A stretch of DNA of 8,982 bases from M3007 sp040383605 (GCA_040383605.1 JBEIDF010000155.1:1-8982), one strand, 5' to 3'; shown: positions 1-7,961, counted from the stretch's first letter. Notes: generated by a model not told the origin, from the letters alone. Numbers and translations: made by a program.

Positions 1-52
1 ACGCGCTACCGGGAAACACAATGAAAATTCTGCACGCAGGAAACAAAGGATT

Positions 53-60
53 TATTTTTG
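53..60 (+). promoter_or_regulatory. Candidate Bacteroidota -7 promoter box for the START-domain gene
   Basis: The octamer TATTTTTG matches the Bacteroidota housekeeping -7 consensus TAnnTTTG at every defined position. It sits 64 bases before the ATG at 125, which would give a leader of roughly 55-60 bases. About 20 bases upstream there is only a poor match (TCTG at 29-32) to the TTTG -33 element, so the call rests on the -7 box and its position. No strong Shine-Dalgarno sequence precedes the start codon, which is common in this phylum. Confidence 0.4.
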
Positions 61-124
61 CGTTCCACTGTGTTCTATCTCTCATTTCCAATCGCACTAT
101 AATCTGGTTGAAGCAAACGCGCGC

Positions 125-775
125 ATGTTCAAACCTCAGACTACCCTCCCCCGCCTGTGGCTTTTCTTTTTTTTGCTCACAGCCTGCTCGCTGTCGGCGC
201 AGGATTGGGAATTTAAAAATGAAAAAGAAGGCGTAAAAGTCTATTACCGCCAAAAAGCGGATATTTTTGAATTAAAACTCACCGCGTCCATCGAAACCTC
301 CCTCTCCGGCATTGTGCAGTTGTTCAACCAGGTAGAGCGATATCCGCAGTGGGGGTATAAAATCGCCGAATCCAGGCTCCTGGAGAAAATATCGGAGACA
401 GAATGTATTTATTACACCAAATTTGATTTTCCCTGGCCGCTCGCCGACCGCGATGTGATCATGCGCTCCAAACTGGAGCAAGATCCGCACTCCAAGGTAG
501 TCACTTCCGTGAGCACCGCAGAGCCGTGGCGCCTCGCCGAATACGCAGACATTGTCCGCATCAAAGACGCGCGCACCCGCTGGGTGATGCATCCCAACAA
601 CAGCGGCTGGCTTTATCTCGAATATTTTGTGTATTCTGATCCAGGTGGCGGTATTCCCGACTGGGCCGTCAATATGGCCATTGACGTAGGCCCGCGCGAA
701 ACGGTGAAACGCATCCGGGACGTGCTGAAGGAACCGGCGTTTCGGCGGATCAGGCTGGCGCATATAAAAGAATGA
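125..775 (+). CDS. Exported START-domain (lipid-binding fold) protein
   Basis: A 216-residue protein. Residues 1-25 form a signal peptide: Lys3 and Arg10 in the n-region, a hydrophobic core LWLFFFLLTA, then a possible signal peptidase I site SLSA|QD. LTAC at 18-21 also fits a lipobox, so it could be a lipoprotein anchored at Cys21. Residues about 28-205 read as a START/SRPBCC domain: an opening strand EFKNEKEGVKVYYR, then the helix and turn IVQLFNQVERYPQWGYKIAESRLLE, the strand pair with FDFPWPLADRDVIMRSKL, and a C-terminal helix NMAIDVGPRETVKRIRDVL. The PWPLADRDV stretch is typical of StarD-like bacterial members. The family binds hydrophobic ligands such as lipids in a helix-grip cavity; the ligand here is unknown. 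Length is normal for a single-domain exported START protein. It converges on ubiX with no evidence of a functional link. A shorter 71-residue frame at 21-236 overlaps its start and looks spurious. Fold assignment is fairly sure, role is not. Confidence 0.82.
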   Translation: MFKPQTTLPRLWLFFFLLTACSLSAQDWEFKNEKEGVKVYYRQKADIFELKLTASIETSLSGIVQLFNQVERYPQWGYKIAESRLLEKISETECIYYTKFDFPWPLADRDVIMRSKLEQDPHSKVVTSVSTAEPWRLAEYADIVRIKDARTRWVMHPNNSGWLYLEYFVYSDPGGGIPDWAVNMAIDVGPRETVKRIRDVLKEPAFRRIRLAHIKE

Positions 776-848
776 TGCGATTGGGGATTGCGGATCTTAC
801 AATCCGAAGTCCGCAATCCCCAATCCGAATTCCCCAATCGCATCATTC
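770..848. repeat. Heptad-phased inverted repeat, possible bidirectional terminator
   Basis: Outer arms of 18 bp (770-787 and 831-848, GAATGATGCGATTGGGGA and its complement) are perfect. A competing inner hairpin uses 779-794 (GATTGGGGATTGCGGA) with 810-825, 16 bp and also perfect. A third, small pairing is CGGAT (791-795) with ATCCG (802-806). The left arm can thus pair with either of two right arms. From 779 to 841 the sequence divides into nine 7-bp units: GATTGGG, GATTGCG, GATCTTA, CAATCCG, AAGTCCG, CAATCCC, CAATCCG, AATTCCC, CAATCGC. The element fills the gap between two convergent genes and contains both stop codons, so a shared transcript-end role is plausible. There is no T-run after either arm, so it is not a textbook intrinsic terminator. 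Confidence 0.75.
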
Positions 849-1400
849 GCTCCAGCGGAAAGAGCGCAGTTCCAGCCCGGACAAATCCAGCACCCGATCC
901 ACCACCGTAGCGGCTACGTCTTCCAGCGTTTGGGGTTTGGAATAAAACGAGGGTGTGGCCGGGCAGATGATGCCACCGGCCTCCGTTACCGTTTTCATGT
1001 TGTTGATATGAATGAGGCTGAGCGGCGTATCGCGGGTGACCAGGATAAGCCGGCGACGCTCCTTGAGTGCGACGTCAGCGGCGCGGGTAACCAGATCATT
1101 GCTGATGCCTGTGGCGATGCGCGCCAGCGTCCCCATGGAGCAGGGGCAGACGATGACGGTGTCGTATTTTGCGGAACCGGAGGCGAAGGGGGCAAAAAAA
1201 TCGTTTTTTGCATAGAACTTGAACGGATAGGCATTAAAATCGGCAGGGCCAATTTCCAGTTCCCAGTTTGTGACCGCATTGTCGGAAAGTACGACGCCCA
1301 CCGCAGTCCACTGTTCTTTTAATTGCGCGAGTTTATCAAGCAAAACCTTCGCATAGATGGATCCGGATGATCCGGTGATGGCAACGACAATTTTTTTCAT
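843..1400 (-). CDS. ubiX: UbiX-type flavin prenyltransferase
   Basis: A 185-residue cytoplasmic flavoprotein of the UbiX/Pad1 family. The family transfers a dimethylallyl group to reduced FMN, making the prenyl-FMN cofactor used by UbiD-type decarboxylases. Visible motifs: FMN-binding loop TGSSGSIYA at 9-17, CPCSMGTLA at 85-93, then ISNDLVTRAADVALKERR, RDTPLSLIHINNM at 123-135, and PATPSFYSKPQT at 147-158. Aligning by eye to Pseudomonas UbiX, Lys113, Arg123, Tyr153 and Arg169 match its Lys129, Arg139, Tyr169 and Arg185. Asp124 stands where that enzyme has Glu140, a conservative change at an active-site position. Length is close to the usual 185-205. I chose the ATG at 1400 because the family motif begins at once and AAGGTGG lies 9 bases upstream; a longer frame to 1499 adds 33 residues that do not look like the family. 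No ubiD gene is in view, so the decarboxylase it serves must be elsewhere. Confidence 0.93.
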   Translation of the reverse strand: MKKIVVAITGSSGSIYAKVLLDKLAQLKEQWTAVGVVLSDNAVTNWELEIGPADFNAYPFKFYAKNDFFAPFASGSAKYDTVIVCPCSMGTLARIATGISNDLVTRAADVALKERRRLILVTRDTPLSLIHINNMKTVTEAGGIICPATPSFYSKPQTLEDVAATVVDRVLDLSGLELRSFRWSE

Positions 1401-1519
1401 ATTTAATATCCACCTTGGAAAAATAGATCCTTTTGGACCCAGAAGCGACCGCTTGAGTGGTTTTCGTGAAACAATCGAGCGCCGGGTATGTTTCAACAAG
1501 GTCTAAAAGCAATTCCTCC
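1401..1519. promoter_or_regulatory. Divergent spacer between ubiX and the TonB-dependent receptor
   Basis: This 119-bp spacer must hold the start signals for both divergent genes. On the plus strand TATGTTTC (1487-1494) matches TAnnTTTG at all but the last base, with a weak TTCG about 20 bases upstream; this is the best receptor promoter candidate, but it leaves a very short leader. On the minus strand no convincing -7/-33 pair is seen for ubiX at a usable distance. No clear operator-like inverted repeat was found. Confidence 0.35.
1410..1416 (-). promoter_or_regulatory. Ribosome binding site deciding the ubiX start
   Basis: On the minus strand the sequence AAGGTGG stands 9 bases before the ATG at 1398-1400. 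It is the clearest Shine-Dalgarno match in the window and supports the short ubiX start over the in-frame extension to 1499. Confidence 0.6.
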
Positions 1520-3979
1520 ATGTTGTATCGCACATTACTGGCCCTGCTCCTGGCAGGCTGCACCTTCGCCACCCAAGCCCAAAACACCGGTATCCTTGCC
1601 GGCACAGTCAAAGATAAACTCACCCAGGAAATGCTGATCGGCGCGACCGTACGGGTGGACGGCGCCAACCTCGGCGCCACGACGGACGTCGAGGGCCGGT
1701 TCCGGATCGGAAATATTCCTCCAAAATCGTACAGCGTGACGGTTGAATACCTCGGCTACCTACCGCAAACACGCTACAATGTGGTGATTACCTCGGGCAA
1801 TGCCAATTTCCTGAACTTTGAAATGGAGCCCGATAACCAATCGCTGAAAGAGGTAGTCATTGCCGAAAACCGCAGCGTACGCATCGCGTCGGTGGAAACC
1901 CCGCTTTCAATCCAGAACCTGAGTGTGGAAGAGATTAAAAGCAACCCTGGTGGGAATTTTGATATTTCGCGGGTAGTGCAGGCGCTGCCCGGCGTGGGCG
2001 GCACAGCGGGTTCGGTCGGCGGCTTTCGGAACGATCTGGTTATCCGCGGCGGCGGACCGAATGAAAATGTGTATTACCTCGACGGGATGGAGATTCCGGT
2101 AATCAACCACTTTGCTACGCAGGGCGCTGCGGGCGGACCCACCGGGATCCTCAACGTCTCGTTCATCGAGGACGCCACCCTGGCGAGCAGCGCGTTCCAA
2201 GCGCGATACGATAATGCGCTCTCTTCCGTGCTGCAATTCCGGCAGCGCGACGGCAATCCGGAGCGCGTACAGGGTAATTTCCGCCTCAGCGGCACCGAAG
2301 CGGCGCTGACAGCGGAAGGCCCTTTGGGTAAAAAAAACGGCCCGGTTACCTTCCTCGCTTCGGCCCGGCGCTCGTATTTGCAGTTTTTGTTTTCGGCGCT
2401 CGATTTGCCTATTCGGCCGGATTATTGGGATTTTCAATACAAAGTGACCTATAAAATTGACCCTAAAACGACCTTTACCTCCCTAGGTGTGGGCGCTATT
2501 GACGAGTTTTCTTTCGCCGCGCCCAAAGAAACCACGCCCGAAAATGTGTACGTGCTCGGCTCGGTACCCAGTATCAATCAATGGAATTATACCCAGGGCT
2601 TTGCAATCAAACGGCTGGTGGACAATGGCTACTGGAACCTGACTTTTAGCCGGAATATGTTTGAAAATCGGCTCGACCAATTCGAGGACAACTTTGATGC
2701 AATGCAAACCGACGAGGCCAAACGCGTGCTACGCCTGAAAAGTCAGGAAATCGAAAACAAACTCCGCTTCGATTACAACGCTTTTCGGGGCGCCTGGAAG
2801 TTCTCTTATGGCGCAATGGCGCAATATGTAAAATACAATAACAATACGTTCAACCGCATCCGACCCGAAATCCGCGATGCGCAGGGCAACCTGCTTCAGC
2901 CCGCTGTGACGGTTAACTTTAATACGGCGATTGATTTTTTCAAATTTGGCCTGTTTGGACAAGTCAACCGCACTTTCTTGGATGAACGGCTCGGCGTTTC
3001 TTTCGGCCTGCGCACCGATGGGAACAGCTTTACGGAGGATGGCGCTAACCCTGTTGCTACGCTCAGTCCGCGTATCAGCCTCTCGTATGCCCTAACAGAA
3101 AAATGGAAAGTGAATGCCAGCGCAGGCCGGTATTTCAAGATCGCGCCTTATACCGTTCTGGGCTTCCGGGATGAAAGCAATGCGCTGGTCAATAAAAACT
3201 TACCTTATACCCGCTCCGATCACTATGTAGCCGGCTTGGAGTTCGTACCCACGCCCTCCCTGCGCTTTACCCTGGAAGGTTTTTATAAACAATACGCCGA
3301 TTACCTGGTCAGCGCGCGCGACGGCATTAGTTTGGCCAATCAGGGCGGCGATTTTGGCATTATTGGCAATGAGCGCGTACTGGCCAACGGCGAGGGCCAA
3401 TCTTATGGTCTGGAGTTTTTTGCGCAGCAAAAGCTTACTAAAAAACTGTTTGTGACCGGTTCGTACACGCTCTTCCGCTCCGAGTTCAGCGGCGCCGACG
3501 GCATCTTAATTCCCTCAGCCTGGGATACGCGGCACTTGTTGTCTGTTATTTTGGGCCGAAAATTCGGTCGGAACTGGGAGATGGGACTTAAATATCGCTT
3601 CCAGGGCGGCGCACCGTTCACGCCATTTGATGAGACCGCCAGCCGGCTCAATTACGCTACTGTAGGCCGCGGCATTCTTGATTTCCGCCGGCTCAATGGC
3701 GAGCGGCTGGATAATTTCAGCCAATTTGATTTTCGTATTGACAAAAAATGGAATTTCAAACGCGCCACGCTGGACGTGTTTATTGACATCCAGAACGCGT
3801 TTGTGCAAGTCAATCCGGCTTATCCTCAATACACCTTCCGCCGCCTGCCCGACAACTCCGGTTGGGAAACCACCGACGGGCTGCCCTTGGCTTCCGATGG
3901 TTCCAACGCTATTCCGCTATTATTGGATAACGCTGAGGCAAGCGTAGTTCCGACGATTGGATTTATTGTGGAATTTTAA
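1520..3979 (+). CDS. TonB-dependent outer-membrane receptor with carboxypeptidase-regulatory-like N-domain
   Basis: An 819-residue outer-membrane active transporter. Residues 1-20 are an export signal: Arg4, core LLALLLAG, then TQA|QN for signal peptidase I. LAGC at 11-14 also fits a lipobox. Residues about 24-104 form a CarboxypepD_reg-like beta-sandwich (GTVKDKLTQEMLIGATV, TDVEGRFRIGNIPPKSYSVTV). LKEVVIAE near 109-116 may be the TonB-contacting segment. The plug spans about 115-240, with SRVVQALPGV, FRNDLVIRGGGP and VYYLDGMEIP, all typical plug signatures. The rest is a 22-strand-type barrel rich in alternating aromatic residues, ending in Phe, as outer-membrane barrels do. It is shorter than SusC-type receptors (about 1000 residues), and no susD lies beside it, so glycan uptake is not indicated. 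Siderophore, metal, peptide or other ligands are all possible. The ATG at 1520 starts the signal peptide directly; an in-frame GTG at 1457 would add 21 unsuitable polar residues. It converges with the regulator gene, a possible controller. Confidence 0.93.
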   Translation: MLYRTLLALLLAGCTFATQAQNTGILAGTVKDKLTQEMLIGATVRVDGANLGATTDVEGRFRIGNIPPKSYSVTVEYLGYLPQTRYNVVITSGNANFLNFEMEPDNQSLKEVVIAENRSVRIASVETPLSIQNLSVEEIKSNPGGNFDISRVVQALPGVGGTAGSVGGFRNDLVIRGGGPNENVYYLDGMEIPVINHFATQGAAGGPTGILNVSFIEDATLASSAFQARYDNALSSVLQFRQRDGNPERVQGNFRLSGTEAALTAEGPLGKKNGPVTFLASARRSYLQFLFSALDLPIRPDYWDFQYKVTYKIDPKTTFTSLGVGAIDEFSFAAPKETTPENVYVLGSVPSINQWNYTQGFAIKRLVDNGYWNLTFSRNMFENRLDQFEDNFDAMQTDEAKRVLRLKSQEIENKLRFDYNAFRGAWKFSYGAMAQYVKYNNNTFNRIRPEIRDAQGNLLQPAVTVNFNTAIDFFKFGLFGQVNRTFLDERLGVSFGLRTDGNSFTEDGANPVATLSPRISLSYALTEKWKVNASAGRYFKIAPYTVLGFRDESNALVNKNLPYTRSDHYVAGLEFVPTPSLRFTLEGFYKQYADYLVSARDGISLANQGGDFGIIGNERVLANGEGQSYGLEFFAQQKLTKKLFVTGSYTLFRSEFSGADGILIPSAWDTRHLLSVILGRKFGRNWEMGLKYRFQGGAPFTPFDETASRLNYATVGRGILDFRRLNGERLDNFSQFDFRIDKKWNFKRATLDVFIDIQNAFVQVNPAYPQYTFRRLPDNSGWETTDGLPLASDGSNAIPLLLDNAEASVVPTIGFIVEF

Positions 3980-4004
3980 TCATGATAAGGCGTTAACACT
4001 GCGA

Positions 4005-7000
4005 TCAGGAATTTGATCCCCGGAATTGACGTGGCGTCATGCCATACTCTTTTCCAAACAGCGTAGAGAAGTAGTTGGGATCAGAAAAACCGCAGGCAAA
4101 AGCAATTTCGGAAACGCTGGCATCTGGCTTTTCCAGCAGCATCTCCCGGGCCCTCGTGAGGCGATACTTCCGAAGCAGCACACCGGCGGACTCGCCGCCG
4201 AGGGCTGCAATTTTACGTCGAAGCTGAGATACGCTGATGTGCAGCATTGTCGCCAGTTTTTCTACTGTAAAGTCCTCATCGGCAAAATGGGCGGCAATCA
4301 TAGCCTCGACCTCCCGGATAAACAAATCCTCTTTTTCGCGGCTGATTCCGTCGGGTAATTTGTTTGTTTCCGGTGTTTTATCCGACGGCTCGCCCCAGGA
4401 GGATTCGAAGAAACGCTTTGTTTGAGCGCTCATCAGCAGCGAATTAGCGACATATTTTTTTAGTATTTCGTGATCGAAGGGTTTGATCAGGTAGAGGCTT
4501 GCTCCACTGGATAATCCGGCTCGCACGGCCGCGTTGCTTGATTTAGCTGACAGGAGAATTACCGGAATGTGGCTGGTTCGGATGTCATTTTTTATCGCTT
4601 TACAGAGTTCGATTCCGGACATAATGGGCATTAGTACGTCGGATATCACCAGATCCGGGATCAAGTCGATGATGTTTTCCAATCCCGCACGGCCATCGTT
4701 GGCAATCACCACATCATAGTCGGCCTCGAGGATGGAGCGGATATAGTCTGCCATATCTTGGCGATCCTCGACAACAAGGATCAGGGGGCGCTGATCGGTG
4801 GCCCGCGCGCTTAGCGTCTGGATTGATTCCTCGCGCGTTGCAGGTTCCGGATTTGCGGATCGAGGCGCCTGCAATTTTTCCATTGGAAACACGACGCTAA
4901 AGACAGCGCCGGTTACCGTACCCAGCATAGGCGGCGCCCAAGACAGCCGACCGCCCATCAGCTCGGCCATTTCGGAGGCATAAGCGAGCCCGATTCCAAC
5001 GCCACCCGGGTATTTTTCGCCATCTATTTGATAATACCGCTGAAACAGGAATTTGACCTTTTCAATTGGAATGCCCGGGCCGGAATCGCGCACCAAAATA
5101 TGAAGTTGTTCGTCTTCGATAAACGCTTCGAGGAGAATTTTACCGCCGTTTGGCGTAAATTTCAATGCATTCGACAGCAAATTTCCCAAGATAGCCCGCA
5201 ATCCGTTTTCATCAATAAAAATTGCGGAGATGTCGGTCGCCAGGCGCTTATGTAGTCGGATTGATTTTTCCTGTGCCTGGTAGGAATAGGATTCCAGAAG
5301 CGCCGACAGGAACTGTTCCAATTCCAGCAGGGCGGGCGACAGGGGGATACTGCCGAGTTCCCGGATACGGCCCAAATCGAGAATTTGGTTGATCATGTTG
5401 AGCAACTCCTGGCTTTGATACTTGATTGTCTCGGCGGCTTTCAGAATTTTTTCATCCGAATCGCCGCCGATGCGCTCTGCCAGTCCGGTGATGAGTGTGA
5501 GCGGCGTTCGAAGATCATGTGCGACATTGGTCAGGATACGCTCTTTAGTTTTTGTAAGCGTATTTTCGTATTCGACTTCCAATCGCAGCAATTCATTCTG
5601 ATGTTTTTCGCGCGTAAGAAGTCGTTTATTTCGGATAACAACACCCGCAGGCACGCCAAGTAGGAGCAGAAGACCGATCAGAGCCCACCAGGTTTGCCAC
5701 CAGGGATACGCAACTTCGAAATATAGCCATTCTGATTCGCTCCACTCGCTGCCGTTGAGGGAGCCCTGTACTTCAAGCGTATATTTTCCTGAGGACAGGC
5801 CTGCGAGGCTTACAGAGTTTTTTAATCCATTGGCAATCCAGTTGTCATCGCCGGCTGTTAGTCTGAACCGGTATTGCGCCGTTTTCATGTTGGTAAAATC
5901 GAGCAGGCTAAAATACACCGTCAAATTATCGCTCCCGTAAGGCAGTGGACTGATGGCATATCCCGCATTTTTCCGGATGATCGGCAGTTTTTTTGTGCCG
6001 AGCTGCACCCCGGAAATAGCCATGTACCTGGGTACTTCGCGCACGAGCATTTCCTCGGGATAGAAACAAATCGAGCCATTGGTCGTCCCCATGATAATCA
6101 TCCCATCGGGCATTACCGCGGCCGTGTTTCTGTTAAATTCGAGTGCCGGCAATCCGTCTGCCTGGGTATATATCTTAGTTTCGCCGGTTTGGTAATTATA
6201 TCGGAACAGCCCTTGCTGCGCGCCCAGCCACAAGACGCCGCGTTCGGTTTGCGCCATGCAGAATACCGGTTCCGGACGCCCTTGGTTGATATTTGCAATT
6301 TTCACACTGTTATCCGATAGTCGCCAGCGCAGCAACCCGTCCCAAGTTCCAATCCAAACAATATCCGGGTCAGACAAATCTTCCTGCGCAAAAATAAATC
6401 GAGGTGCTTTGGCCATTGCCTCCGGGAGTAATCGGTTATCAAACTTTTGGGTTTTTGTCTGACCAGCATCCCAGTCAGGTTTCAATCCGACAATTTTGAG
6501 GGGGGTAGTAAACCATATCCAAGAGGTATCTGTAACCATCTTGGAGATTGAACTCACATCCCAGTAATAATCCGTTTTAGTGTCGCTGATAGGGCATTCC
6601 GGCAGCACAGTACCTTTATCAGGATGAAAAAATGCAATACTTCGAATCGCATTTGCCAGGAGCATAAGCGTTCCGTCGCGCAGGACCGAAACGCCGCATT
6701 CTAAATTCAAATTCGAAATACCGCCCACGTTATCGTACACGCGGCCGCTTCGGAATTCGGTCAGTTTTCCCATGGCATTCGACCCCCATATTCTGCCACG
6801 GCGATCTATGCTTGCATAATACACGGTATACTCGGCAACAGCGGGTTTTAAAGCGTTCGGTGCGACCGGCGACCAGGTGTATTTTCCAAAATACAACATA
6901 CTCCCGGTTTTTTTTTCCGTTTTTTGGTGTAGCCAAACTCCCCCTTGAGGGTCTATCAGCGGCGCCTTATTCGCCGCCGAACCGGGATTTAGTATTTTGC

Positions 7001-7961
7001 GAATTTTTTTTGTCCGGTTTTGAAGACAGATCATGCCGCCAACACTCATTCCGAGCCAAATATTTTTTTGCCGGTCAAAAAGGACACTTATGATTTCTGC
7101 ATCTAAGTCCAGATTTAATTTGGCGAGATTAACACCGTCCCATTCCAAAATATCCTCCCCCCAAATCAAATGAAAATTAATCGTTGAATCCAGTCCATGC
7201 ACACGGATTGCATAACTGGCGCCGCGCATCTCATACTGCGCAAGCCGATCGTTTCCCTTAAAAAAGTAAACGCTTGTGTGGGTCTGTACGCAAATATGAT
7301 TTCTTCGAATATCCTTCTGAATCCCCCAGACCGCTGTCTTTATTTCCGGAAATACCCGTCTGAATTCCCTCCCGTTCCAGGCACATACACCGCGGGAGGA
7401 ACCGATATACCAAATGTCTTTGTCTTTTACTGTGCAGTGAGGAGCGCCAAAAGAGTCACTTGGAAACGGGACTGCGCCGCGGAGGGTCAGTTCTACCCTC
7501 CCCGCAACCGTGCGGCAGGAAAAATCCCTAAGTGTGTCTCTTCCGACCAGTACAATCCGATTATCTCCAATGTATACTGACGGAAATTCCCGCCAGTAGT
7601 GCTCTTGGTTCAGCTCCGGCGGCGTAATAAATCCGTCCACCACCTCGTCATAATATTGAATTCCCACTCGCTGGGTCACCCACAAACGATTTTGCTCATC
7701 AGTTGTGAGTGCGCTGATCGCACTGGATAACAGGCTGTTCTCCTTACCGGCCTCTCGCCGATAGACCTTGAAATCATAACCGTCATACCGGTTTAACCCG
7801 TTTAGCGTGCCGATCCACATAAACCCGGGCCCATCCTGGACAATTCCTGTGACAAATCCTTGCGACAACCCCTCCTCTACAGACAGTCGTACGATCTGCT
7901 GGGAGGTAGCGGATACGCCTGATAATATCAGTAAAGATACAGCAATTAACCACTTATGCAT
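4005..7961 (-). CDS. Hybrid two-component system regulator (propeller sensor, kinase, receiver, AraC)
   Basis: A 1318-residue one-piece sensor and transcription factor. In order: signal peptide (about 1-19, HK then WLIAVSLLILSGVSA); periplasmic sensor to about 650 built of two-component-regulator propeller repeats, e.g. GFMWIGTLNGLNRYDG, NIWLGMSVGGMICL, DIVWIGTWDGLLRW, GVLWLGAQQGLFRYN; Y_Y_Y domain about 678-747; membrane helix about 755-777; HisKA with phospho-acceptor His815 in AHDLRTPL; HATPase with N-box NLLSNALKF, G1 DSGPGI (959-964) and G2 GGVGIGL (986-992); receiver with Glu1065/Asp1066, phospho-acceptor Asp1108, Ser1138 and Lys1160; AraC DNA-binding domain about 1217-1315 with two helix-turn-helix units. 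All catalytic residues seen are intact. Members of this family usually activate polysaccharide-use loci after binding an oligosaccharide, but no such locus is visible here. Start is uncertain: ATG 7961 gives the best signal peptide, with ATG 7973 or 8000 also in frame; the longest frame begins at TTG 8030 and is unlikely. Its stop is 25 bp from the receptor's stop. Confidence 0.95.
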   Translation of the reverse strand: MHKWLIAVSLLILSGVSATSQQIVRLSVEEGLSQGFVTGIVQDGPGFMWIGTLNGLNRYDGYDFKVYRREAGKENSLLSSAISALTTDEQNRLWVTQRVGIQYYDEVVDGFITPPELNQEHYWREFPSVYIGDNRIVLVGRDTLRDFSCRTVAGRVELTLRGAVPFPSDSFGAPHCTVKDKDIWYIGSSRGVCAWNGREFRRVFPEIKTAVWGIQKDIRRNHICVQTHTSVYFFKGNDRLAQYEMRGASYAIRVHGLDSTINFHLIWGEDILEWDGVNLAKLNLDLDAEIISVLFDRQKNIWLGMSVGGMICLQNRTKKIRKILNPGSAANKAPLIDPQGGVWLHQKTEKKTGSMLYFGKYTWSPVAPNALKPAVAEYTVYYASIDRRGRIWGSNAMGKLTEFRSGRVYDNVGGISNLNLECGVSVLRDGTLMLLANAIRSIAFFHPDKGTVLPECPISDTKTDYYWDVSSISKMVTDTSWIWFTTPLKIVGLKPDWDAGQTKTQKFDNRLLPEAMAKAPRFIFAQEDLSDPDIVWIGTWDGLLRWRLSDNSVKIANINQGRPEPVFCMAQTERGVLWLGAQQGLFRYNYQTGETKIYTQADGLPALEFNRNTAAVMPDGMIIMGTTNGSICFYPEEMLVREVPRYMAISGVQLGTKKLPIIRKNAGYAISPLPYGSDNLTVYFSLLDFTNMKTAQYRFRLTAGDDNWIANGLKNSVSLAGLSSGKYTLEVQGSLNGSEWSESEWLYFEVAYPWWQTWWALIGLLLLLGVPAGVVIRNKRLLTREKHQNELLRLEVEYENTLTKTKERILTNVAHDLRTPLTLITGLAERIGGDSDEKILKAAETIKYQSQELLNMINQILDLGRIRELGSIPLSPALLELEQFLSALLESYSYQAQEKSIRLHKRLATDISAIFIDENGLRAILGNLLSNALKFTPNGGKILLEAFIEDEQLHILVRDSGPGIPIEKVKFLFQRYYQIDGEKYPGGVGIGLAYASEMAELMGGRLSWAPPMLGTVTGAVFSVVFPMEKLQAPRSANPEPATREESIQTLSARATDQRPLILVVEDRQDMADYIRSILEADYDVVIANDGRAGLENIIDLIPDLVISDVLMPIMSGIELCKAIKNDIRTSHIPVILLSAKSSNAAVRAGLSSGASLYLIKPFDHEILKKYVANSLLMSAQTKRFFESSWGEPSDKTPETNKLPDGISREKEDLFIREVEAMIAAHFADEDFTVEKLATMLHISVSQLRRKIAALGGESAGVLLRKYRLTRAREMLLEKPDASVSEIAFACGFSDPNYFSTLFGKEYGMTPRQFRGSNS

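Noticed and set aside
21..236. 71-residue plus-strand frame starting at ATG 21
   Set aside because: It overlaps the START gene in another frame, its start lies upstream of the best promoter box, and its sequence shows no domain or family character.
272..763. 163-residue minus-strand frame opposite the START gene, and similar long frames opposite the receptor and regulator
   Set aside because: They are antisense shadows of well-supported genes and show no recognisable domains.
1418..1425. Minus-strand TATTTTTC as the ubiX -7 box
   Set aside because: Transcription would begin within or next to the ribosome binding site, leaving almost no leader, and no -33 element was found.
1401..1499. Longer UbiX start adding 33 N-terminal residues
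   Set aside because: The extra residues are basic and unlike the family, the frame would cross the divergent spacer, and a good Shine-Dalgarno sequence precedes the ATG at 1400.
1457..1519. GTG start for the TonB-dependent receptor at 1457
   Set aside because: It would put 21 polar residues ahead of an otherwise normal signal peptide.
6908..6926. T-rich runs resembling a terminator
   Set aside because: They lie inside the regulator reading frame, coding for Lys-rich sequence, and lack a preceding GC stem.
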